Of a stretch of 18,858 bases of DNA, positions 12,795 through 18,858 are shown piece after piece (position 1 is the first letter of the stretch; every line of letters begins with the position of its first letter). The DNA lies in NCBI GenBank assembly GCA_036351675.1, contig JAZBPO010000305.1, positions 1 through 18,858 of the forward strand, written 5' to 3'. The notes below the pieces were generated by a model. The model was not told the DNA's origin, searched no databases, and was given only the letters and a program-made list of their open reading frames with translations. The translations under genes were made by a program, and so were the position numbers. The DNA comes from JAZBPO01 sp036351675 (GTDB taxonomy: Bacteria > Pseudomonadota > Gammaproteobacteria > Pseudomonadales > Azotimanducaceae).

Positions 12795-13865
12795 ATGCGT
12801 GCAGTGGTGATGCGAGCGGGGCAGCTCCTGCTCGAACAGGTGCCCGATCCCGTGCCGACGGCCGGCGAGGTCGTGGTGCGATCCCTCGCCTGCGGGATCT
12901 GCGGTTCCGATCTGCATGCGCTGAAGCACACGCACGAGATGGTCGCCGCAGCCGGCCCTCTGTCCTTCGATGCCGAACGCGACGTGGTCATGGGGCACGA
13001 GTTCTGCGGTGAGGTCATGGAGCGCACCGGTCGCTTCGCCGCCGGTACGCGCGTCACCTCCGTACCCATGACGCGCCACGGCGACGCGGTCGCGAGCGTC
13101 GGTTACTCCAACGACGTACCCGGTGCCTACGGCGAGTACCTGCTGCTCACGGAGCAGATGCTGCTGCCCGTCCCGAACGGCCTCGCCACGGATCATGCTG
13201 CGCTCACGGAGCCCATGGCGGTCGGTCTGCACGCCGTCGAGATGAGCCGCCTGACCCCTGAGGACGTGCCGCTCGTGATCGGCTGCGGCCCGGTGGGTCT
13301 CGCCGTGATCGCCGCCCTGAAGCTGAAGGGGGCCGGGCCCGTCGTCGCGGCGGATTTCTCGCCGGCGCGGCGCGCCCTCGCCGAGGCCTGCGGCGCCGAT
13401 GTCGTGATCGATCCGGCCGAGCACTCGCCCTACGCGCGCTGGGAAGCGCTCGCGGCACTGTCCGCGCGCGGCGAGCGCCTGCCCGAGCATCCGCTCACCG
13501 GCGAGCCGACGCTGCGGCCCGGCGTGTTCTTCGAGTGCGTGGGCATCCCGGGCGTGATTGACCAGATGATGGTCGGGGCGCAGCGTGGCTGTCGCTTCGT
13601 GGTGGTCGGCGTGTGCATGCAGGACGACGTGATCAGACCCCTGCTCGGCATCACCAAGGAGCTCAACCTGCAGTTCGTGCTCGGCTACACGCCCGAGGAG
13701 TTCGCGGCGACGCTCGAACACATCGCACAGGGCCGCATCGACGTGAGCCGACTCGTGACGGGCCACGTCGGCCTCGCCGGGGTCGCCGACGCCTTCGAGA
13801 CCCTTGCCTCGCCGGCGCACCACTGCAAGATCGTCGTCGAGCCCTGGACGGAGCACGTCGCGTGA
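12795..13865 (+). CDS. Zinc-type alcohol dehydrogenase (MDR family)
   Basis: The 356-residue medium-chain dehydrogenase should oxidise an alcohol, or reduce an aldehyde or ketone, with a nicotinamide cofactor. Catalytic-zinc motifs are CGICGSDLH (Cys33-His41) and GHEFCGEV (His68-Glu69). The Rossmann loop is GCGPVGLAV (163-171), followed by AADFSPARR, whose Asp at the end of strand two favours NAD over NADP. The segment between GTRVTSVP and GAYGEYLLL is short and has no four-Cys cluster, so the structural zinc lobe is absent. The C-terminal half has FFECVG and GAQRGCRFVVVGVCM, normal for the family. ATG 12795 follows GAGGGGAG. The stop overlaps the oxyR GTG start (GTGA), so the two are coupled. 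The substrate is unknown. Confidence 0.85.
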   Translation: MRAVVMRAGQLLLEQVPDPVPTAGEVVVRSLACGICGSDLHALKHTHEMVAAAGPLSFDAERDVVMGHEFCGEVMERTGRFAAGTRVTSVPMTRHGDAVASVGYSNDVPGAYGEYLLLTEQMLLPVPNGLATDHAALTEPMAVGLHAVEMSRLTPEDVPLVIGCGPVGLAVIAALKLKGAGPVVAADFSPARRALAEACGADVVIDPAEHSPYARWEALAALSARGERLPEHPLTGEPTLRPGVFFECVGIPGVIDQMMVGAQRGCRFVVVGVCMQDDVIRPLLGITKELNLQFVLGYTPEEFAATLEHIAQGRIDVSRLVTGHVGLAGVADAFETLASPAHHCKIVVEPWTEHVA

Positions 13866-14782
13866 ACCTGCGGGACCTGAAGTACCTCGTCGCCGTCGCC
13901 GAGCATCGCCACTTCGGCCGCGCGGCCGAGGCCTGCCACGTCTCGCAGCCGACGCTGTCGACGCAGATCCGCAAGCTCGAGGAGTTCCTCGGCGTCACGC
14001 TCATCGAGCGCAACAACCGGCAGGTGCTGCTCACACCGGTCGGCGAGCGCATCATCGCGCAGGCCGCGCAGGTGCTGCGCGAGGCGGACGAGCTGGTGAA
14101 GATGGCGCAGCAGGCGCGCGACCCCTATGGCGGCCAGTTCCGCCTCGGCATCATCCCGACCGTGGCGCCCTACCTGCTGCCGCGCATCCTGCCGCTGATC
14201 CGCGAGCAGTTTCCGGAGCTCGAGATCCAGCTCGTCGAAGCGCAGACCGCGGTGATCACCCGGGAGCTGCGTGCGGGCCAGCTCGACGCGATCATCCTCG
14301 CGCTGCCGGTCGATGACGACGGCGTGATCACGGTGCCGCTCTATGCCGAGCCCTTCTATGTCGCAGTCTCGCCGCAGCATCCCTTCTTCGGACGCAACTC
14401 CGTTGCAGCCGAGGAACTCGAGGATGCGGAAGTGCTGCTGCTCGAGGACGGCCACTGCCTGCGCGACCAGGCGCTCGACGTCTGCAAGTCCTCCGGGGCG
14501 GTGGAGAACACGAACTTCTCCGCGACCAGCATCGAGACCCTTCGCCACATGGTGAGCGCGAACATCGGCATCACGCTCATGCCGGAGCTCGCCATGGAGG
14601 AGGGCAGCCGGGGTATCCGCTACGTGCCCTTCGAGGGGAAGCCACCCCATCGCACCATCGGCATGGTGTGGCGCACGACCTCGACGCGCGAGGCGCTGCT
14701 CGCGAGGCTCTCCGAGCTGCTCCAGGGCGCGGTGAAGACCAAGCTCGCACTCGAGGACACGGCGTTCGCGGACGCGGTCTGA
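13862..14782 (+). CDS. oxyR: Hydrogen peroxide-sensing LysR regulator OxyR
   Basis: The 306-residue LysR-family activator is almost the length of E. coli OxyR (305). The N-terminal helix-turn-helix block NLRDLKYLVAVAEHRHFGRA...CHVSQPTLS is nearly that of OxyR. The regulatory domain has IPTVAPYLLPRILP and LLLEDGHCLRDQALDVC, in which the two sensing cysteines fall exactly at 199 and 208, as in E. coli. ETLRHMV.ANIGITLMPELA is also conserved. Peroxide oxidises this pair to a disulfide and switches the tetramer to its activating form. The GTG start at 13862 overlaps the dehydrogenase stop by four bases and gives the expected N-terminus. Neighbours are a dehydrogenase and a GST-like gene, not the ahp, kat or dps genes often seen. 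An internal promoter inside the dehydrogenase gene is possible but not visible. Confidence 0.94.
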   Translation: MNLRDLKYLVAVAEHRHFGRAAEACHVSQPTLSTQIRKLEEFLGVTLIERNNRQVLLTPVGERIIAQAAQVLREADELVKMAQQARDPYGGQFRLGIIPTVAPYLLPRILPLIREQFPELEIQLVEAQTAVITRELRAGQLDAIILALPVDDDGVITVPLYAEPFYVAVSPQHPFFGRNSVAAEELEDAEVLLLEDGHCLRDQALDVCKSSGAVENTNFSATSIETLRHMVSANIGITLMPELAMEEGSRGIRYVPFEGKPPHRTIGMVWRTTSTREALLARLSELLQGAVKTKLALEDTAFADAV

Positions 14783-15034
14783 GGCGGAGTCGCTCCCGGG
14801 GCCGGGGTGAATGGGCTCCCGGACCCCCCGGCGGCGGATCCGTGCCGCACATCGGGCGATGCCGGGGCGGGGGGCTCCGGTGACCGGTGCAGTCGTGCGA
14901 GGATCGTCGAGACCGCGGCGTGCCGCGAGCGGTTGCGGGCGTCATGGCGACCTGCGCGGTCGTCCGAACTCGCGCTCCGGGCACCGCCGGCCGCCATCGC
15001 GAGTCAAGCAGGCATCGATCCGGAAGGAGCCGTC
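14783..15034. other. Intergenic region between oxyR and the DUF2799 gene
   Basis: This is 252 very GC-rich bases with no credible gene. A short hairpin CGCGGC / GCCGCG (14914-14919 and 14922-14927) is present but could be chance. No T-tract terminator and no clear -10 box is seen before the lipoprotein gene. Confidence 0.4.
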
Positions 15035-15673
15035 ATGCGCACTCGAGTCAAACGGGTCGGCCCCGCCGTCGCCATCCTGATGCTCGCTGGCTGCAACAGT
15101 GCGTCCGTGAGCGAGAGCCAGTGCCTCGCCGGCGACTGGGAGACGATCGGCTTCCGCGACGGCAGCAGCGGTCTTTCCAGCACGCGTCTCCTCGAACACC
15201 AGGACGCCTGCGTTCAGCACGGCGTGATCCCGGAGCGCGAGCTCTATCTGGCCGGCTGGAACGAAGGCGTGCACCGTTTCTGTCAACCGGACAACGGTTT
15301 CGCCATCGGTGAGCGTGGGGCGGGTCACGCGAACGTCTGTCCCGACGAGCTCGCTGCCGCGTTCGGCGCAGCCTGGCGTGACGGGCGTCTGCTGCACGAC
15401 GCCCGCGCGGATCTGGCGGCATCGCGGCGCGAGGTCCAGCGCGCCGAGGCGCGTCTCGAGAAGATCGGCGAGGAGATCCTCGCGAGCGGGACGGCCCAGC
15501 TCGACGAGACGCTCACGCCGCAGCAGCGTATCGAGCTCGTCGCCGAGACGCAGCGCCTCATGGAAGAACGCGTCCGGCTGGAGACCGAACTCCCGGAGCT
15601 GCGCGCGCTGGTGCGCGCCAGCGAACGCGACCTCGAGGATCTGGAGCGCTCTCTCGCCTTCGCGGCGTACTGA
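15035..15673 (+). CDS. DUF2799 lipoprotein with C-terminal coiled coil
   Basis: The 212-residue envelope lipoprotein has a lipobox MLAGC (Cys20). The DUF2799 domain follows (about 28-125): C.AGDWETIGFRDGSSG, LLEHQDACVQHGV, YLAGWNEGVHRFCQPDNGFAIG, CPDELAAAFGAAWRDG, with the spaced cysteines of the family. Residues about 125-207 are a charged heptad-like helix (LAASRREVQRAEARLEKIGEE, then ERVRLETELPELRALV) predicted to be a coiled coil, longer than the bare domain needs. A strong GGAAGGAG site lies 6 bases before ATG 15035. No function is established for DUF2799. It stands alone. Confidence 0.8.
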   Translation: MRTRVKRVGPAVAILMLAGCNSASVSESQCLAGDWETIGFRDGSSGLSSTRLLEHQDACVQHGVIPERELYLAGWNEGVHRFCQPDNGFAIGERGAGHANVCPDELAAAFGAAWRDGRLLHDARADLAASRREVQRAEARLEKIGEEILASGTAQLDETLTPQQRIELVAETQRLMEERVRLETELPELRALVRASERDLEDLERSLAFAAY

Positions 15674-15733
15674 AGCGCCCGTACGCATCGTCCGCCTGCC
15701 GGGCTGACGTTCGTCCGACCGCGCACCGGATAG

Positions 15734-15749
15734 GGCTTCACTCGAAGCC
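15734..15749. terminator. Perfect 6-bp hairpin after the DUF2799 gene
   Basis: GGCTTC (15734-15739) and GAAGCC (15744-15749) pair fully around ACTC, 61 bases after the DUF2799 stop. There is no T-tract, so it is a weak candidate for a terminator. Confidence 0.3.
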
Positions 15750-15756
15750 GTGATGG

Positions 15757-15783
15757 CGTTCCGGAAGCGTGGGCGTCGGAACG
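15757..15783. repeat. 7-bp inverted repeat with 13-base spacer
   Basis: CGTTCCG (15757-15763) and CGGAACG (15777-15783) are exact inverse complements. The repeat lies 8 bases after the preceding hairpin. It could be an operator for the decayed downstream gene or a second fold; neither is supported further. Confidence 0.3.
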
Positions 15784-15861
15784 GAGCGGCATCCGACGCG
15801 TGCCGCTGTGACTCAGCTCGCCTCGCGGTGTCGCTTTATCGACCATCGTCGGAAACCAGAG

Positions 15862-16062
15862 ATGCCGAGTCTTCGCGAGCACTACGACTCTCGTGCTCCG
15901 GAAGGGGCGATGGTGTGTGACGGACGCACGGGATCTACTTCGCGCTGTCCTCAGAGGGCCACGAACAGGTAGCCAGCCCTGCACGCGGACCGCGTCACGG
16001 AGCGCTACAGCCGCTATCTGTTCGGCTCCAATCCCGTGGTCAGGCCCCGGGCGATCGCCTGA
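15862..16062 (+). pseudogene. Possible frameshifted remnant of a small gene
   Basis: Three adjacent fragments in three frames read like one broken protein. Frame one begins at ATG 15862 (MPSLREHYDSRAPEGAMV). Frame two, from about 15933, gives IYFALSSEGHEQVA. Frame three, from about 15979 to TGA 16060-16062, gives LHADRVTERYSRYLFGSNP and a short end. In the last fragment 25 of 27 sense codons end in G or C, which is coding-like for this genome. The middle piece loosely resembles the wing of winged-helix regulators (xYFxLTxEGxE), so a decayed regulator is possible, but I do not recognise the family. A strong hairpin follows the stop, as expected for a real gene end. Two single-base sequencing errors would be an alternative. 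Confidence 0.35.
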
Positions 16063-16065
16063 GGG

Positions 16066-16098
16066 ACCGCCCGCCGGCCCGGAAAGCTGCCGGGCGGT
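16066..16098 (+). terminator. 8-bp stem hairpin after the gene remnant
   Basis: ACCGCCCG (16066-16073) and CGGGCGGT (16091-16098) are exact inverse complements with a 17-base loop that can itself pair. It begins 3 bases after the remnant's TGA and lies before the next gene's -10 box. There is no run of T, only a short CTTC-GGGTCT. It is the best terminator candidate in the window. Confidence 0.4.
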
Positions 16099-16109
16099 GC
16101 CTTCGGGTC

Positions 16110-16115
16110 TATGCT
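16110..16115 (+). promoter_or_regulatory. -10-like box TATGCT for the MmcQ-MFS unit
   Basis: GTCTATGCT places TATGCT 43 bases before ATG 16159, so the leader would be about 37 bases. The in-frame ATG at 16111 lies inside this box and is therefore unlikely to be the start. No -35 is recognised. Confidence 0.35.
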
Positions 16116-16158
16116 CGCCCTCTACCCGTGGAAGCGGTTCGAGGCTGGGGGGGCATGC

Positions 16159-16938
16159 ATGGCGAAGCAGCATCCGGGAGCCGCGGTGGCGGCGCTCTGC
16201 GAGGCGCTGCCCGAGGTCGAGGCAGCGACGAGCCACGGCATGCCGATCTGGAAGGCGGGCGGGAGGCAGTTCGCGACCTTCAGCCTCAACCACCACGGCG
16301 ACGGCCATGTCGGCCTGCTGCTGAAGCTGCCGTCGGGCGAGTCGCACCGGCTCGTCGACAGCGATCCCGAGGTCTACTACATCCCCGCCTACAGCGGCCC
16401 GTCCGGGTGGGTCGGCGTCGAGCTGAACAGCGGCGTCGCCTGGCAGGACGTGATCGCGCTGACGGTCGAGGCCTGGCGCGGCGTCGTGGCCGCGACGCTC
16501 GCGCGGAGCCTCGCGGCCACGCCCGAGGTCCCCGCGCCACGGAGACTGAAGGCAGGGGAGATCGATCCCTTCGTCGGTGCGCGCGGCAGGAAACTGCTCG
16601 ACGGTCTGCGGCGGATCTGTCTCGCTCTCCCCGAGACGACCGAGGACAGGCAGTGGGGCGCACCCTGTTTCCGCGTCGGCAGGAAGAACTTCGCGACGCT
16701 CTTCGGACGCCCCGGTGACGGCGGTGGTTTCTCCCTGCAGACCTGGGTCGGTCCCGATCGCCAGGCCATGCTCACCTTCGAGGAGCGCTACCGGATCCCG
16801 GCCTACAGCGGCCGCAACGGCTGGATCGAGCTCGGCCTCGACGACGGCGGGGACTGGCGGGAGATCGAGGGGCTGGTCCTCGAGAGCTACCGACGCTTCG
16901 CGACCCGGCGCGCCCTGAAGGCCCTCGACGGTGGCTGA
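16159..16938 (+). CDS. Tandem MmcQ/YjbR (DUF419) domain protein
   Basis: The 259-residue protein consists of two copies of the roughly 110-residue MmcQ/YjbR fold. Copy one (about 8-115) has ALCEALPEVEAATSHG.P.W, RQFATFSLN and YYIPAYSGPSGWVGVEL (73-89). Copy two (about 140-250) has RRICLALPETTEDRQWG.PCF, KNFATLFG and YRIPAYSGRNGWIELGL (211-227). The shared I-P-A-Y-S-G-x-x-G-W block recurs with a period of 138 residues. Single-domain members are usual, so this is an internal duplication and fusion. The family is cytoplasmic with a CyaY-like fold and some members bind DNA, but the function here is unknown. ATG 16159 is preferred over 16111, which overlaps the -10-like box. The stop overlaps the next gene's GTG start by 8 bases. 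Confidence 0.82.
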   Translation: MAKQHPGAAVAALCEALPEVEAATSHGMPIWKAGGRQFATFSLNHHGDGHVGLLLKLPSGESHRLVDSDPEVYYIPAYSGPSGWVGVELNSGVAWQDVIALTVEAWRGVVAATLARSLAATPEVPAPRRLKAGEIDPFVGARGRKLLDGLRRICLALPETTEDRQWGAPCFRVGRKNFATLFGRPGDGGGFSLQTWVGPDRQAMLTFEERYRIPAYSGRNGWIELGLDDGGDWREIEGLVLESYRRFATRRALKALDGG

Positions 16939-18358
16939 GGCGCCGGGCCTGGCGCGGATAACGCTCGCGGGTACGCCCGCCGCGACGCCGCTCGGCTACT
17001 ACAGCTGGACCTTCGGCCAGCTCGCCCGCGATCCGTACTATATCATGGTCGTGATCTACATCTTCTTCCCCTACTTCTCGAACGTCGTGGTGGGCGATCC
17101 GGTTCGCGGACAGGCGCTCATCGGCTGGCTCAATGCGACCGCGGGGGTGATCCTCGCGCTCACGGCGCCCTTCCTCGGCGCGATCGCGGACAAGAACGGA
17201 CGCCGCAAACCCTGGGTGGGCTGGACCGTGGCGTTCATGTCGGTCGGGGCCGGCCTGCTCTGGTTCGTGCTCCCTGCCGGCGGTGGGATGGGCGTCCCGG
17301 CGGCGCTCGCGCTGCTCCTCGCGATCAGCGTCGCCTTCGCCATCTCGGAGGTGTTCCACAACGCCATGCTGCCCTCGGTGGTGCCTGTCCAGCGCCTGGG
17401 CATCGTCTCCGGCGTCGCCTTCGCGCTCGGCAACGTCGGCGGCCTCGCGCTCATGCTGTTCGTGCTGATCGCCTTCGCCATGCCCGGAACCAACGACTGG
17501 AGCTTTCTCCCCGCGGCGCCACTGCTCGGCATCGATCAGGCTGCACACGAGCACGACCGCCTCGTGGGGCCCATCGCCGGCGTGTGGATGCTGCTGTTCA
17601 CGTTGCCGGTGCTGCTGTTCACGCCCGACGGGGCGTCCTCCGGAACGCCCGTGGCCGAGGCGGCGCGGCAGGGCATCCGCGACGTGCTCGCGACGCTGCG
17701 TCAGTTGCGCCACTACTCGAACATCGCGATCTACCTGCTCTCGCGCATGCTGTTCATCGACGGCATGGTCGGCGTCATGACCTTCGGCGGCGTGTACGCC
17801 TCCGGAACCTTCGGCTGGGGTTCGACGACGCTGCTGATCTTCGGTCTCTGCACCTCCGGCTCGGCCATGCTCGGTGCCTGGGCCGGCGGTCTGCTCGACG
17901 ACGCGCTCGGCTCCCTCGGTGCGCTGCGCGTGGCGATCGCGGCGAGTTCGCTGATCCTGATCGTGCTGGTGTCGATCCAGCCCGATGCGGTGCTGTTCGT
18001 GGTGCCCGTGAGCACCGAGCCTGTCTGGGACTTCCCCTACTTCCGGACCGCCGCGGAGCTATGCTATTTCGGCACTAACCAGGTCTTCGCCATGTTCTTC
18101 GTCACGGGCCTGTCGGCATCGCGCACGCTCATGGCGCGCATCTCGCCGCCGTCCATGGCGACGCAGTTCTTCGGCCTGTTCGCCCTCTCCGGGACCGTGA
18201 CGGCCTTCCTGGCGCCGCTCATGGTGGCGACGACGACGAGCGCCTTCGCCTCGCAGCGAGCGGGCTTCGCGTCCCTCGCCGTGCTGATGATCCTCGGCGG
18301 GCTCATGCTCGCGAAGGTGCGCGAGGAGCAGGCGACGGCGGCGCCGGCGGCCGCATGA
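16931..18358 (+). CDS. MFS transporter, UMF1/Atg22-like family
   Basis: The 475-residue inner-membrane transporter has about 12 hydrophobic segments. The opening LGYYSWTFGQLARDPYYIMVVIYIFFPYF is typical of the UMF1 family, and the loop between TM2 and TM3 is LGAIADKNGRRKPWV, the MFS motif A (G-x-x-A-D-x-x-G-R-R). A family-like LFTLPVLLFTPD occurs mid-protein before a central cytoplasmic loop (about 240-265), then six more segments; the C-terminus is a short charged AKVREEQ and Ala tail. The transported substrate is unknown for bacterial members. The GTG start at 16931 overlaps the MmcQ gene by 8 bases and leads directly into the conserved N-terminus. It is likely co-transcribed with the tandem MmcQ gene; a functional link is unproven. 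Confidence 0.85.
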   Translation: MAEAPGLARITLAGTPAATPLGYYSWTFGQLARDPYYIMVVIYIFFPYFSNVVVGDPVRGQALIGWLNATAGVILALTAPFLGAIADKNGRRKPWVGWTVAFMSVGAGLLWFVLPAGGGMGVPAALALLLAISVAFAISEVFHNAMLPSVVPVQRLGIVSGVAFALGNVGGLALMLFVLIAFAMPGTNDWSFLPAAPLLGIDQAAHEHDRLVGPIAGVWMLLFTLPVLLFTPDGASSGTPVAEAARQGIRDVLATLRQLRHYSNIAIYLLSRMLFIDGMVGVMTFGGVYASGTFGWGSTTLLIFGLCTSGSAMLGAWAGGLLDDALGSLGALRVAIAASSLILIVLVSIQPDAVLFVVPVSTEPVWDFPYFRTAAELCYFGTNQVFAMFFVTGLSASRTLMARISPPSMATQFFGLFALSGTVTAFLAPLMVATTTSAFASQRAGFASLAVLMILGGLMLAKVREEQATAAPAAA

Positions 18359-18360
18359 GA

Positions 18361-18366
18361 TAGTCT
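18361..18366 (+). promoter_or_regulatory. Possible -10 box TAGTCT for the hydrolase gene
   Basis: TAGTCT starts two bases after the MFS stop codon and lies 31 bases before ATG 18398, the same distance as the nadE box. It could give the hydrolase its own transcript. No -35 is recognised. Confidence 0.25.
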
Positions 18367-18397
18367 TCGCCGATCGGCCCCGGGCAGGAGTGGACAC

Positions 18398-18858
18398 ATG
18401 TGTGACGAGCGGACGGAAGCAGACCTGGACGCGCGCGGCGCGGGCATGACCCGGCGTGCCTTCGCGACGGGCAGCATGGCGGCTGCCATCGCCCTCACCC
18501 TGCCGCGGCCCGCACACGCCGTCGACGTGGTCGAGCGCGACGTGACCATCGCCACGGCGGACGGCGAGGCGGACTGCCACTTCGTGCATCCGGCGACCGG
18601 CGCCGCGCCCGCGGTCCTCGTCTGGCCCGACATCCTCGGCCTGCGCCCCGCGTTCCGGACCATGGGGCGCCGCCTCGCCGAGTCGGGCTACGCCGTGCTC
18701 ACGATCAATCCCTACTATCGCGACGCGCGCTCACCGGTGGTGGGCGAGGGCGCCAGCTTCGGCGATCCGGAGACGCGCGAACGCGTCATGCCCCTCGCGC
18801 GCTCCCTTTCGGCGACGACGGTCGAGACGGACGCGCGTGCCTTCGTCGCCTGGCTCGA
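18398..18858 (+). CDS. Tat-exported dienelactone hydrolase-like protein, N-terminal part
   Basis: The gene runs off the right edge; 153 complete codons are visible. A twin-arginine leader (MTRRAFATG, hydrophobic stretch, then PAHA) sits 16 residues in from the ATG. The mature start VERDVTIATADGEADCHFVHP and then APAVLVWPDILGLRPAFRTMGRRLAESGYAVLTINPYYR match the dienelactone hydrolase branch of alpha/beta hydrolases: strand 3, the oxyanion-region WPDILG, the R.MG.RLA..GY helix and the N-P-Y-Y-R turn. The nucleophile, Asp and His would lie beyond the edge, so activity cannot be judged. The ATG at 18398 is supported by AGGAG 7 bases upstream. An internal ATG at 18446 would still leave the Tat signal. 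Confidence 0.8.
   Translation, partial: MCDERTEADLDARGAGMTRRAFATGSMAAAIALTLPRPAHAVDVVERDVTIATADGEADCHFVHPATGAAPAVLVWPDILGLRPAFRTMGRRLAESGYAVLTINPYYRDARSPVVGEGASFGDPETRERVMPLARSLSATTVETDARAFVAWL

Larger units (their letters stand above)
15674..16158. other. 485-base stretch without an intact gene
   Basis: This is the longest non-genic stretch in the window. From 5' to 3' it holds two hairpins (15734-15749 and 15757-15783), a probable decayed gene (15862-16062), a strong hairpin just after its stop (16066-16098), and the -10-like box of the next gene (16110). No RNA gene or mobile element is recognisable. Confidence 0.6.

Noticed and set aside
1..18858. Mobile elements, prophage, CRISPR arrays, tRNA or rRNA genes, toxin-antitoxin pairs
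   Set aside because: No transposase, integrase, regular spacer-repeat pattern, tRNA-like cloverleaf or small toxin-antitoxin pair was seen on reading both strands.

Overview
The window is a very GC-rich stretch of bacterial chromosome from a Gram-negative, most likely a gammaproteobacterium. Evidence for this is the OxyR, in which both redox cysteines fall at the E. coli residue numbers (199 and 208), together with MlaA and MlaC homologues, a cytochrome c5-type lipoprotein, ArfB, and DUF2799, DUF4382 and DUF3617 proteins. It is densely packed with about 20 genes. Several starts are GTG or TTG and several gene pairs overlap. I see no rRNA, tRNA, IS element, prophage, integrase or CRISPR array, so most of the window reads as ordinary housekeeping and accessory chromosome. 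The genus cannot be fixed from the sequence alone.

Layout. 1-2.8 kb: the tail of an acyl-CoA synthetase overlaps a cytochrome c5-like lipoprotein; then an LRAT-like NCEH thiol enzyme; then, convergent, a long Asp-rich DUF4382 lipoprotein. 3.0-5.2 kb: a compact operon of AAA/ABC-type ATPase, glyoxalase-fold protein and uracil phosphoribosyltransferase (upp). 5.2-6.6 kb, minus strand: a yeast-type (Fcy1-like) cytosine deaminase facing upp, a DUF3617 secreted protein, and arfB. 6.7-9.0 kb: glutamine-dependent NAD+ synthetase, divergent from arfB with tightly packed promoters, then a convergent small secreted protein of unknown family. 9.3-10.6 kb: mlaA-mlaC. 10.7-12.7 kb, minus strand: a GST-like protein and a Tat-exported M28-fold protein with an eroded metal site, overlapping each other. 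12.8-14.8 kb: a zinc-type dehydrogenase translationally coupled to oxyR. 15.0-16.1 kb: a DUF2799 lipoprotein, then a roughly 485-base non-genic stretch holding hairpins and what looks like a frameshifted gene remnant. 16.2-18.9 kb: a tandem MmcQ/YjbR protein overlapping a UMF1-type MFS transporter, then the start of a Tat-exported dienelactone-hydrolase-like enzyme cut by the window edge.

How the genes fit together. The cytosine deaminase and Upp would together convert cytosine to uracil to UMP. MlaA and MlaC are the outer-membrane and periplasmic parts of phospholipid retrograde transport. OxyR, the dehydrogenase and the GST form a plausible redox and electrophile-stress group. A -10-like box of the form CTANNNT or TANNNT sits at a consistent short distance upstream of many genes without a recognisable -35. 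No obviously new multi-gene system is present. The most unusual items are the Fcy1-type deaminase beside upp, the M28-like protein lacking most metal ligands, the ADH-oxyR coupling, the palindromic divergent arfB/nadE promoter and the decayed gene near 16.0 kb.
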